Notes: generated by a model not told the origin, from the sequence alone. A stretch of DNA of 5,387 nucleotides from Candidatus Peregrinibacteria bacterium RIFCSPLOWO2_01_FULL_39_12 (GCA_001787455.1 MFXA01000027.1:1-5387); one strand, 5' to 3'; shown: positions 1 through 4,740, numbered from the stretch's first letter. Translations and numbers: made by a program.

Positions 1-83
1 CTTATATTTGCGAAACAAATCTTCTCGAGACGCCGATTGAAGAAGTGATAGAAGAGCTCAAAAGAAAAGGGCTGATTACTTGA
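1..83 (+). CDS. C-terminal end of an unidentified protein (5' end outside window)
   Basis: An open frame beginning with codon 3-5 reads for 26 codons to a TGA at 81-83. The visible tail is hydrophilic and predicted helical, with the run IEEVIEELKRKGLIT at its C-terminus. The other two plus frames have stops here (38-40 and 49-51 regions). The ORF enters from the left edge, so neither start nor family can be judged, and I do not recognise the tail. Its last codons overlap the end of the minus-strand gene at 76-831 by 8 bp, so the two genes are convergent with no room for a separate terminator. The TGA stop, if the call is right, argues against a UGA-recoded code. The call rests on frame openness and plausible amino-acid composition only. 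Confidence 0.55.
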   Translation, partial: YICETNLLETPIEEVIEELKRKGLIT

Positions 84-831
84 GGAGTTTTCTATTTAAA
101 ACCATTTCTTCGGTTTTGTTCAGAATACCCGTGAACATAAATTCCGCAAATTCGTATAATTTTTCGTGCTGTTCCTCTATTTTTTCTTGAGACAGAAAAT
201 CCCGCATCACAAAAGCCATTAAGTGAATAACCGCCAATGAAGGCGTTTTGATTTCTTCGTATTTTGGGTCGTCCCATTCGTTCTCTTTCTCCTTTTCCAC
301 CATTTCAATTTTATAAGCGGTTCTTAAAAGTTTTTGCGGATTTTCGCCCGCCTGAAAAAGCAAATCTTTAAGCCAATTATCCAGCTCAATCCTGACTTTA
401 AGAGGAAGCGCGCTGTCTTTTTCGCTGAAGAAAACCAATAATTTTTCGTCGTGAGACGATTTTTCGTCAACGGATGGCTTTTCTTGTGATGTTTCCTGAA
501 CCGCCTCCCCGGGCTTTAACATCAAATATCTTCCCACTTCTCTCTGAATATCTTCATTTCCGAGCAAAATTATGGCCAAAATAAAATTTGCGGGAATATT
601 TTGTTCGAGTACGCGGCTTATAAGCAAAACAAGTTCTTTTTTTTGACTCGTCTTAATAAATTTCAAAAGAATTTTCAAAAGATCTTCTTCTTTCTTCTTT
701 TGTTTGCCTTCTTCTTTTTGAATAGCCGCAATTTGCGCGGCCGCCGCCCTCATTTTCTCACGCAAAGCTTCCAGGGCTTGTTCTGACCCACCTTCGCCCT
801 GATCTAAACTAATAAAAGATTCTAACGACAT
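76..831 (-). CDS. unknown 251-aa coiled-coil protein encoded with rpmA
   Basis: I do not recognise the family. Residues 17-60 are rich in Ala, Glu, Lys and Gln and look like a coiled coil (EALREKMRAAAAQIAAIQ followed by a Lys/Glu patch). Residues 64-106 form a more hydrophobic helical block (including NFILAIILLG at 82-91) that is probably a buried helix, not a membrane span. Residues 108-130 are a polar linker rich in Ser, Glu and Lys. A mixed helical C-terminal domain (131-251) contains WLKDLLFQAGENPQKLLR and an aromatic helix around 226-234. There is no signal peptide. The ATG lies 9 bp after the rpmA TAG stop, so the two are almost certainly co-transcribed. No Shine-Dalgarno sequence is present (AGCTTTTTA precedes the ATG), so translation may be coupled to rpmA. 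Linkage to bL27 hints at a translation-related or merely co-expressed role, but this is inference. The coding call is strong because of its length and tight operon spacing. Confidence 0.85.
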   Translation of the reverse strand: MSLESFISLDQGEGGSEQALEALREKMRAAAAQIAAIQKEEGKQKKKEEDLLKILLKFIKTSQKKELVLLISRVLEQNIPANFILAIILLGNEDIQREVGRYLMLKPGEAVQETSQEKPSVDEKSSHDEKLLVFFSEKDSALPLKVRIELDNWLKDLLFQAGENPQKLLRTAYKIEMVEKEKENEWDDPKYEEIKTPSLAVIHLMAFVMRDFLSQEKIEEQHEKLYEFAEFMFTGILNKTEEMVLNRKLLK

Positions 832-840
832 TAAAAAGCT

Positions 841-1128
841 CTATTTGCTTACTGAACGTTCGACTTTTACTATTTTATCCTTAAAAACCCGTCCGTCATA
901 TTTTTTCATAGCTTTTTCAACAAAACAAACCTTGCCGTCAATAAGCGAAAATATTGTGTGGTCTTTTCCTATGCCCGTATTTTCTCCCGGGAAAAATTTA
1001 GTTCCTCTCTGACGTACTATAATCGCTCCGGCTTTTACCACCTCTCCTCCAAAAACTTTTATTCCAAGACGTTTTGCTATCGAATCGCGCCCGTTTTGTG
1101 TGGATCCTCCCGCCTTTTTATGAGACAT
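841..1128 (-). CDS. rpmA: 50S ribosomal protein bL27
   Basis: This 95-aa protein is a clear bL27, a component of the large ribosomal subunit whose N-terminal tail reaches the peptidyl-transferase centre and contacts tRNA. The family signature is nearly complete: HKKAGGSTQNGRDSIAKRLG at residues 3-22, then FGGEVVKAGAIIVRQRGTKF and the PGENTGIGKDHTIFSL block. It begins MSHKK, so it is the form without the cleaved N-terminal extension found in Firmicutes. It is about ten residues longer than E. coli L27 because of a basic C-terminal tail (KDKIVKVERSVSK). The stop is TAG. rplU (L21), the usual upstream partner, is absent: the upstream gene is divergent. A good sigma70-type promoter lies at 1188-1216 and the roughly 50-nt leader contains a CCGCC-TTT-GGCGG hairpin. 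No Shine-Dalgarno sequence is visible before the ATG. Confidence 0.98.
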   Translation of the reverse strand: MSHKKAGGSTQNGRDSIAKRLGIKVFGGEVVKAGAIIVRQRGTKFFPGENTGIGKDHTIFSLIDGKVCFVEKAMKKYDGRVFKDKIVKVERSVSK

Positions 1129-1158
1129 AATCTTGTTTGTTAATTCTTTTTAAGATGT

Positions 1159-1171
1159 CCGCCTTTGGCGG
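1159..1171. repeat. CCGCC-TTT-GGCGG mini-hairpin in rpmA leader
   Basis: A perfect 5-bp inverted repeat with a 3-base loop (CCGCC 1159-1163, GGCGG 1167-1171) sits between the rpmA promoter and its start codon. It would form in the rpmA leader RNA. Its GC content contrasts with the AT-rich surroundings. The same CCGCC/GGCGG arms recur after tRNA-Gln (4984-5001), and a related CCGCCAAGG motif occurs at 4841-4849. It lacks a T-tract on the rpmA strand, so it is not a convincing terminator. A dispersed intergenic repeat or an RNA-stability element is possible. Confidence 0.5.
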
Positions 1172-1187
1172 TGTGTCGTGCGAGGTG

Positions 1188-1216
1188 ATTTTAGAAGGAA
1201 TCCATCAACTTTGCAA
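1188..1216 (-). promoter_or_regulatory. sigma70-type promoter for rpmA operon
   Basis: On the minus strand, TTGCAA (1216-1211) and TAAAAT (1193-1188) are separated by exactly 17 bp. Transcription would start near 1181, giving a leader of about 50 nt before the rpmA ATG. It is the only good match in the spacer on this strand, and the -35 hexamer is the same TTGCAA seen in the promoter at 3728-3757. Confidence 0.7.
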
Positions 1217-1261
1217 GATTGTTTTTAATTAAAAGACCCAAGTGGCGTGACGGTTCGCATA

Positions 1262-1287
1262 TAAAAGTCTGCGCGCGCAGACTTTTA
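1262..1287. terminator. 26-bp perfect palindrome, possible bidirectional terminator
   Basis: Arms TAAAAGTCTGCGC and GCGCAGACTTTTA are perfectly self-complementary over 26 bp with no spacer. As RNA this gives a GC-rich hairpin with A-tract and T-tract flanks on both strands (TTTTA, followed on the plus strand by TTGATTTTTTG), the look of a bidirectional intrinsic terminator. The position is odd, because the neighbouring genes are divergent, so neither needs a terminator here. It may insulate the two promoters, end short unannotated transcripts, or be a protein-binding operator. The sequence is certain; the function is not. Confidence 0.55.
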
Positions 1288-1413
1288 GGTTGATTTTTTG
1301 CCTTAAGAAAGCCATTCCATCTTAAAAAATAACCAAATTTTGAGTTGTTATACGAACCTTAAGACGTACGGAAGTCCCTATGGGTTAGAGGTATGGTTTT
1401 TCCGGTTTATTTA
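1288..1413. other. divergent spacer with weak hairpins, no gene seen
   Basis: No credible ORF, tRNA or known riboswitch consensus is visible in this stretch. Small inverted repeats occur: TTAAGA 1303-1308 with TCTTAA 1320-1325; ATAA plus CAA (1329-1336, one bulged C) with TTGTTAT 1345-1351; and CCC-TAT-GGG around 1376-1384. The octamer CCTTAAGA occurs at 1301-1308 and again at 1357-1364, so either copy could pair with TCTTAA 1320-1325. A short RNA between the palindrome at 1262-1287 and the peptidase promoter cannot be excluded, but no convincing promoter was found for it. Confidence 0.4.
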
Positions 1414-1422
1414 TGGTAAAAT
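1414..1422 (+). promoter_or_regulatory. extended -10 promoter for the M23 peptidase gene
   Basis: TGGTAAAAT at 1414-1422 is a TGn-extended -10 element (TAAAAT at 1417-1422). No good -35 is seen at the expected distance, which is tolerated by extended -10 promoters. Transcription would start near 1429, leaving only about 12-14 nt before the ATG at 1442 and no Shine-Dalgarno sequence. Confidence 0.5.
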
Positions 1423-1441
1423 ATATGGATAAATTCATCAG

Positions 1442-2974
1442 ATGAACATCAGTATTAACAGATATATAGGCTTTTTAATGGCTTTTGCCATCCTTGTTGC
1501 AAATGCGAATTTCGTTTTTGCAGATAATGAATTGAGCAAACCGGTCAGTTTTTCATTTTCGAGCGGGTTTGAGGAAGAAACAGCCGCGGATACAAGCGCC
1601 AACACTTCCACAAATCCATCCACCGATAAAATCAAACAAAACGAAGAATTTTTAAACCGTTTAAAACAGGAATTAAATCTTTCAAAAACAGATTACAAGC
1701 AACTCCTTAATAATCTTGCGGAAACGGGAAAGCGCCTTGAACAAGTGCGTGGGGACAAATTCACTCTTAATACCCAATTATCAAACCTTGACGATCAAAT
1801 TGCAGAAACTACGAAAAAGCTTATAACAGCCATTTCTCAAGTTGTTGAGAAAGAAAACGCGATATCTCTTCTATATGAAGAAATTGAAATCCGTGAAGTT
1901 GCAATGGGGTTCCAAAAAAATCTTTTAAGAGATTATTTCCGCACAATGTACGAAGAAGAAAATAATTTTTTCTCGACAAATGAAACAGGAGAAGTTGATG
2001 CTTTTAAGCTTCTTTTAGCGGATGGAGCAATCGGCAATAATTTAAGACAGCTGGATTATCTTGATCTTTTAAGCGTTACAGGCCAGCAGATGGTGGATAA
2101 GCTGGATAAAATCTCCAAAGAACTTGAAAATAAAAAAACGGAATTAGAGGAAGAAAAGATAAAATTAGACGAATTTCAGGCTGTTTTATCAAAAGAAAGA
2201 GACCAGCTTAATCTTCAAAAAGAATCAAAAGGAAAATTATTGAAAGTCACATCCGGACAAGAACAAATTTATGAACAACTTATAGCGCAATCAATTGAAG
2301 ATCAGGAAGAAACTGTCGATGATATACGAAGTTTAAGCGGCGCCGTAGGATTCATTGAACAAAAAATCCGTGAAGAGGGGGCTGATTTTAATCCCGAGAA
2401 ATACAAATCAATTCTGGATGAAAAAACAACCGCTTTATATAAATTCCAACTTGAAAAGCTTGGCGAAAATGTCGGTCAATTTATGTGGTCTGTTGAGCCT
2501 ATTAAAGGAATAAGCGCTTATTTCAGAGATTCCGCTTATGCTGCATCTTTCGGTATCCAACATAACGCTGTCGATATTCCAATTTATCAAGGATCCCCTG
2601 TTCGATCTGCGGCGGACGGAGTTGTTTACACCGCAAAAGACGGCGGATACGGCTACAGCTATATAATCATAGCCCATGCTGACGGATTTTCCACAACATA
2701 CGGACATGTAAGCCAAATCCTTGTTAAGGAAGGACAATTTGTTTCAAAAGGATCCATTATTGCATTAAGCGGCGGCATGCCCGGCACAAAAGGCTCCGGA
2801 TATTTGACAACCGGACCTCATCTTCATTTTGAAGTCCTTAAAAATGGTGTTTACACCGACCCGTTAAATTATCTCCCTTTAGAAATTTTGACTCCTGAAG
2901 AAATTGAAGCATTGCCGGCAAAATATAAAGAGAAATGGGATGAAGCGGTTTTGAGATCTTCCGAATATTTTTAA
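1442..2974 (+). CDS. secreted coiled-coil M23 (LytM-type) murein peptidase
   Basis: This 510-aa protein has the EnvC/PcsB-like plan: signal peptide, long coiled coil, C-terminal zinc peptidase. Residues 1-27 form a signal peptide (hydrophobic FLMAFAILVANANFVF, likely cut after the A27 region). A Ser/Thr-rich linker (about 36-60) follows. Coiled coils run at about 62-150 and 212-315, rich in Leu, Lys, Glu and Gln. The M23 domain spans about 368-478 with every key residue: H374 and D378 (in QHNAVDI), H422 (YGHVS), and H460 and H462 (GPHLHFE). By analogy with LytM, H374/D378/H462 bind zinc and H422/H460 act in catalysis, so it should be an active endopeptidase that cleaves peptidoglycan cross-bridges outside the membrane. 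In relatives the coiled coil autoinhibits the enzyme and docks to the FtsEX division complex; that is family knowledge, not seen here. A 30-residue charged tail follows the domain. nth lies 31 bp downstream on the same strand. The ATG is chosen because it places the signal peptide at the very N-terminus. Confidence 0.93.
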   Translation: MNISINRYIGFLMAFAILVANANFVFADNELSKPVSFSFSSGFEEETAADTSANTSTNPSTDKIKQNEEFLNRLKQELNLSKTDYKQLLNNLAETGKRLEQVRGDKFTLNTQLSNLDDQIAETTKKLITAISQVVEKENAISLLYEEIEIREVAMGFQKNLLRDYFRTMYEEENNFFSTNETGEVDAFKLLLADGAIGNNLRQLDYLDLLSVTGQQMVDKLDKISKELENKKTELEEEKIKLDEFQAVLSKERDQLNLQKESKGKLLKVTSGQEQIYEQLIAQSIEDQEETVDDIRSLSGAVGFIEQKIREEGADFNPEKYKSILDEKTTALYKFQLEKLGENVGQFMWSVEPIKGISAYFRDSAYAASFGIQHNAVDIPIYQGSPVRSAADGVVYTAKDGGYGYSYIIIAHADGFSTTYGHVSQILVKEGQFVSKGSIIALSGGMPGTKGSGYLTTGPHLHFEVLKNGVYTDPLNYLPLEILTPEEIEALPAKYKEKWDEAVLRSSEYF

Positions 2975-3005
2975 ACTTTTTTCTCTGCGTTTTTTATTGT
3001 AAGAT

Positions 3006-3650
3006 TTGGGCGTGGAGTATACTGCGCAAATTATAAAAATTCTCAAAAAGAAATATCCCGATGCCAAGATTGCTTTAAATTTCGGCAATTTGTTTCAGTT
3101 GCTTGTTGCGGTTGTTTTATCGGCTCAATGCACGGACGTGAGAGTGAATAAAATTACACCGGCTTTGTTTAGGAGGTTTCCTGATGTACGGGCTTTTTCC
3201 ATGGCTAAAATCGGCGATCTTGAAAAGATGATTTACTCCACGGGATTTTACAAAAATAAAGCCAAAAATATAAAAGCTGCGGCCGAGAAAATTGTTAAAG
3301 ATTTTGGCGAAAAACTGCCGGACAATATGAAGAATTTGTTGAGCCTGCCCGGAATCGCTCGAAAAAGCGCGAATGTAATTTTAGAAACGGGATTTGGAAA
3401 AGTTGAAGGGATAACCGTTGATACGCATGTATGCCGGGTTTCCGGAATGCTTGGATTGGTGGATAAGAAGCTCAGCAAAAGCAAAAACGCTTTGAAAATC
3501 GAACAAATTTTGATGGAAAAAGTTCCAAGGGTGGATTGGGGGATTTTTCCGCATTTACTGATTTTTCATGGAAGGCAAATTTGCGTGGCAAGACGCCCCA
3601 AGTGCGAAATATGTCCGCTGAATAAGATTTGTCCGTCGGCGAGTGCGTAA
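3006..3650 (+). CDS. nth: endonuclease III (DNA glycosylase/AP lyase)
   Basis: This 214-aa protein is full length (E. coli Nth has 211). It removes oxidised pyrimidines and nicks abasic sites in base-excision repair. The helix-hairpin-helix LPGIARKSANVIL (114-126) carries the catalytic lysine K120, and VDTH (138-141) carries the catalytic aspartate D139. LSAQCTD (38-44) matches the conserved LSAQATD of E. coli. The iron-sulfur cluster ligands are C193, C200, C203 and C209, in exact C-x6-C-x2-C-x5-C spacing. An in-frame TAA at 3000-3002 limits the start to TTG (3006) or GTG (3012), since no suitable ATG exists. No Shine-Dalgarno sequence is visible. A TAAGAT at 3000-3005 could act as a -10, which would put transcription at or near the GTG and make a leaderless mRNA, but read-through from the peptidase gene 31 bp upstream is equally likely. 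A strong terminator follows at 3673-3704. Confidence 0.97.
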   Translation: MGVEYTAQIIKILKKKYPDAKIALNFGNLFQLLVAVVLSAQCTDVRVNKITPALFRRFPDVRAFSMAKIGDLEKMIYSTGFYKNKAKNIKAAAEKIVKDFGEKLPDNMKNLLSLPGIARKSANVILETGFGKVEGITVDTHVCRVSGMLGLVDKKLSKSKNALKIEQILMEKVPRVDWGIFPHLLIFHGRQICVARRPKCEICPLNKICPSASA

Positions 3651-3672
3651 GTTTGCTGTACGGCATATTTAT

Positions 3673-3704
3673 AAGTGTTGACTATTGTTCATCAACACTT
3701 TTTT
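3673..3704 (+). terminator. intrinsic terminator after nth
   Basis: A perfect 9-bp stem (AAGTGTTGA 3673-3681 with TCAACACTT 3692-3700) and a 10-nt loop are followed directly by a T-tract (3699-3704). It lies 22 bp after the nth stop and separates the peptidase-nth unit from the tRNA-like gene. Confidence 0.88.
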
Positions 3705-3727
3705 ACTCCTTTTGGTAGTTTTTAATA

Positions 3728-3757
3728 TTGCAAAAATGTGCGGTTTTCTGATAGAAT
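3728..3757 (+). promoter_or_regulatory. strong promoter for tRNA-like gene or leader RNA
   Basis: TTGCAA (3728-3733) and TAGAAT (3752-3757) are 18 bp apart, and TG at 3749-3750 makes the -10 extended. Transcription should start near 3764. It faces the tRNA-like gene 100 bp away, but the candidate terminator at 3805-3834 lies in between. Confidence 0.7.
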
Positions 3758-3763
3758 TGAGTC

Positions 3764-3834
3764 AAACCATGGGTGCTGTAAACTACAGCTTTTCCGAGTG
3801 TCACAAAGAATCCTTCTTTTTAGAGGGATTTTTT
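3764..3834 (+). ncRNA. candidate short leader RNA complementary to the downstream tRNA
   Basis: This stretch runs from the predicted start of the 3728-3757 promoter to the T-tract of the hairpin at 3805-3834, about 70 nt. It contains a small hairpin (GCTGTA 3775-3780 with TACAGC 3784-3789). Every base of the 24-nt block 3779-3802 is complementary to the tRNA just downstream: TAAACTACAGC (3779-3789) to 3864-3874 (11 Watson-Crick pairs), and TTTTCCGAGTGTC (3790-3802) to 3896-3908 (13 pairs, two of them G:U). It matches no riboswitch or T-box consensus I know. It may be a free small RNA, an attenuating 5' leader of the tRNA, or a degenerate tRNA remnant. A 34-codon ATG frame at 3769-3870 crosses into the tRNA and is probably chance. 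Confidence 0.45.
3805..3834 (+). terminator. candidate terminator or attenuator upstream of the tRNA
   Basis: The stem AATCCTTCT (3809-3817) with AGAGGGATT (3822-3830), nine pairs including one U:G, encloses a TTTT loop and runs into six T residues (3829-3834). Preceding A residues could extend it by pairing with the T-tract. GC content is modest, so strength is uncertain. It lies between a good promoter and the tRNA, a typical attenuator position. Confidence 0.5.
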
Positions 3835-3860
3835 GTATGCTTAAATGACCTGGTGGGCAT

Positions 3861-3937
3861 GGGGCTGTAGTTTAATCGGTAAAATACCTGTGGTCGACAC
3901 TCGGGAGATGCCGGTTCAAATCCGGTCGGCTCCACCA
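3861..3937 (+). tRNA. tRNA or tRNA-like gene with aberrant anticodon arm, isotype unclear
   Basis: The acceptor stem is GGGGCTG (3861-3867) with CGGCTCC (3927-3933), seven pairs including G3:U70, with discriminator A73 and encoded CCA (3935-3937). The D arm GTTT/AAAT has A14, G18-G19 and A21. The T arm GCCGG-TTCAAAT-CCGGT is canonical. The anticodon region does not fit 5 bp plus 7 nt. The best fold is a 6-bp stem 3887-3892/3900-3905 with a U:U mismatch at 3891/3901, a 7-nt loop GTCGACA with U33 in place (anticodon CGA), and a 4-nt variable loop. Read as a 5-bp stem, the loop is nine bases. CGA would mean Ser, but bacterial tRNA-Ser is class II with a long variable arm, which this lacks. GTC (Asp) and GAC (Val) are also present but lack U33. 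G3:U70 with A73 is the alanine identity signal. A real but unusual tRNA, a tRNA-like RNA and a damaged pseudo-tRNA are all possible. The leader CCTGGTGG (3849-3856) is complementary to the 3' end (3932-3939). Confidence 0.7.
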
Positions 3938-3953
3938 GGCATTGATGACGTGA

Positions 3954-4619
3954 TTACGGTAAAGCTATGAGCACCGATTTCACTTCCTTTTTCGCTACGC
4001 ACTTTGGGCAAGCCGTCCACCAAATAAAAAGTTGAGCCGGTTTTTTACCTAATTCTTTTTCAAGATCGGCTATGTCCAATCTCATATTTTGCCATTCATT
4101 GCGTGAAACTTTCGTGTAAACTTCCTTGCCTTCAAGCGAAAGCACGTCCGGATCGTTTGTATTTGCGTCTGTGATTTCCACCATTACATGCCCCCAAAAC
4201 ATGGCTCCATCATCAATAATCATACCGTTTTCAACCACCTTGTAACCTTTTGCTGTAGCGGCTTTTTGGGCGCGGAACAAATCGATCACAAAGGAAAAAG
4301 GATAATAAAAAAGACGCGGAGAATAAGATTTGTAGAATGTTTTATTTATTGTTGTTTTCTTTTTATCCCAGTCAGCTGGGTTTACTGCCGGGCATTTGCA
4401 GGGTTCTGATGGTGCTGGCGATGCAGGGGTTTTTGTTGGTGCGGCGGCTTGTGTTGCCGATTGCTGTACCGGGGCGGTTTGCTGCGGCTGAGTTGGAGCC
4501 TCTGGTTTTACTGCTTCAGGCACTGCTTGTTGTACTGGAACAGCTTGTTGCGGTTGCGGCTGCGGTTGAGTTGGCTGTGGATTCTGTGCTGGCGCTGGAT
4601 TTTGGTTATCTGGAGACAT
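3954..4619 (-). CDS. unknown Pro/Gln-rich protein with two cysteine pairs
   Basis: I do not recognise this 221-aa family. Residues 5-72 are a low-complexity, presumably disordered segment made of Pro, Gln, Ala and Val, with internal echoes such as AVPVQQAVP. A folded region then runs from about 74 to 221. It opens with a CKC pair (C74, C76) and closes with CPKC (C204, C207) preceded by the aromatic FIWWTA, a geometry that could build a zinc or other metal site bridging the ends of the domain. Between them lie an aromatic stretch (YSPRLFYYPFSFVIDLF, 99-115), a GYKVVENGMIIDDGAMFWGH segment and an acidic helix. No signal peptide or clear membrane span is visible, so it is probably cytoplasmic or tail-anchored to a partner. 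It is monocistronic, converges on the tRNA-like gene with a 16-bp gap, and has no Shine-Dalgarno sequence. The low GC and out-of-frame long ORFs on the other strand (4337-4703) are shadows of its repetitive Pro/Gln coding. Confidence 0.85.
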   Translation of the reverse strand: MSPDNQNPAPAQNPQPTQPQPQPQQAVPVQQAVPEAVKPEAPTQPQQTAPVQQSATQAAAPTKTPASPAPSEPCKCPAVNPADWDKKKTTINKTFYKSYSPRLFYYPFSFVIDLFRAQKAATAKGYKVVENGMIIDDGAMFWGHVMVEITDANTNDPDVLSLEGKEVYTKVSRNEWQNMRLDIADLEKELGKKPAQLFIWWTACPKCVAKKEVKSVLIALP

Positions 4620-4652
4620 GTTAAAAGTGTGTTAAATTCCTATTTACGTTTT

Positions 4653-4680
4653 ATATTAGACTATTGGCGGAAAATTACAA
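4653..4680 (-). promoter_or_regulatory. possible promoter for the Pro/Gln-rich protein gene
   Basis: On the minus strand, TTGTAA (4680-4675) and TAATAT (4658-4653) are 16 bp apart, and an overlapping TATAAA is an alternative -10. Transcription would start near 4646, giving a leader of about 27 nt without a Shine-Dalgarno sequence. The match is moderate. Confidence 0.4.
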
Positions 4681-4699
4681 ATTTTTGGAGTTTCGATAG

Positions 4700-4728
4700 T
4701 TGACTTAAATACGACAGATTGATAAATT
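4700..4728 (+). promoter_or_regulatory. promoter directed toward tRNA-Gln
   Basis: TTGACT (4700-4705) and TAAATT (4723-4728) are separated by 17 bp. The predicted start near 4735 is about 167 nt before the tRNA, a long leader for a single tRNA. No better promoter is seen closer to the gene. The -10 lies inside the 16-bp palindrome at 4719-4734. Confidence 0.55.
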
Positions 4729-4734
4729 TATCAA
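4719..4734. promoter_or_regulatory. 16-bp perfect palindrome over the -10, operator candidate
   Basis: TTGATAAATTTATCAA is a perfect palindrome without spacer. It covers the -10 and the base just before the predicted start site of the 4700-4728 promoter, where a dimeric repressor would block polymerase. AT-rich palindromes can arise by chance, and no regulator gene is in the window. Confidence 0.4.
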
Positions 4735-4740
4735 GAAATT

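Noticed and set aside
1288..1441. c-di-AMP (ydaO) riboswitch before the cell-wall peptidase gene
   Set aside because: The position would be apt, but the conserved ydaO core motifs are not visible and the promoter appears to lie downstream, next to the ATG.
3764..3860. T-box or other known riboswitch leader
   Set aside because: No T-box AGGGTGGNACCGCG sequence, no stem I specifier arrangement and no match to the consensus cores I know.
3685..3870. 61-codon plus-strand ORF, with a shorter ATG frame from 3769, running into the tRNA
   Set aside because: It begins inside the nth terminator, crosses a terminator-like hairpin and ends in the tRNA D arm. Composition is Phe/Leu-rich from T-tracts, with no start signal or recognisable domain.
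3888..3894. tRNA-His reading, since the string CTGTGGT looks like a His anticodon loop with GTG
   Set aside because: Flanking bases (AATAC and CGACA) do not form a stem, the discriminator is A, not C, and no G-1 signature is present.
3861..3937. tmRNA (GGGGCUG start and GCUCCACCA end resemble tmRNA)
   Set aside because: It is only 77 nt with a complete D arm and an anticodon arm; no tag-peptide ORF or pseudoknots are inserted.
4337..4703. Overlapping plus-strand ORFs rich in Leu, Val and Ala or Trp/Arg/Leu
   Set aside because: They are reverse-strand shadows of the Pro/Gln/Ala-rich coding region at 3954-4619, which has better composition and a coherent folded domain.
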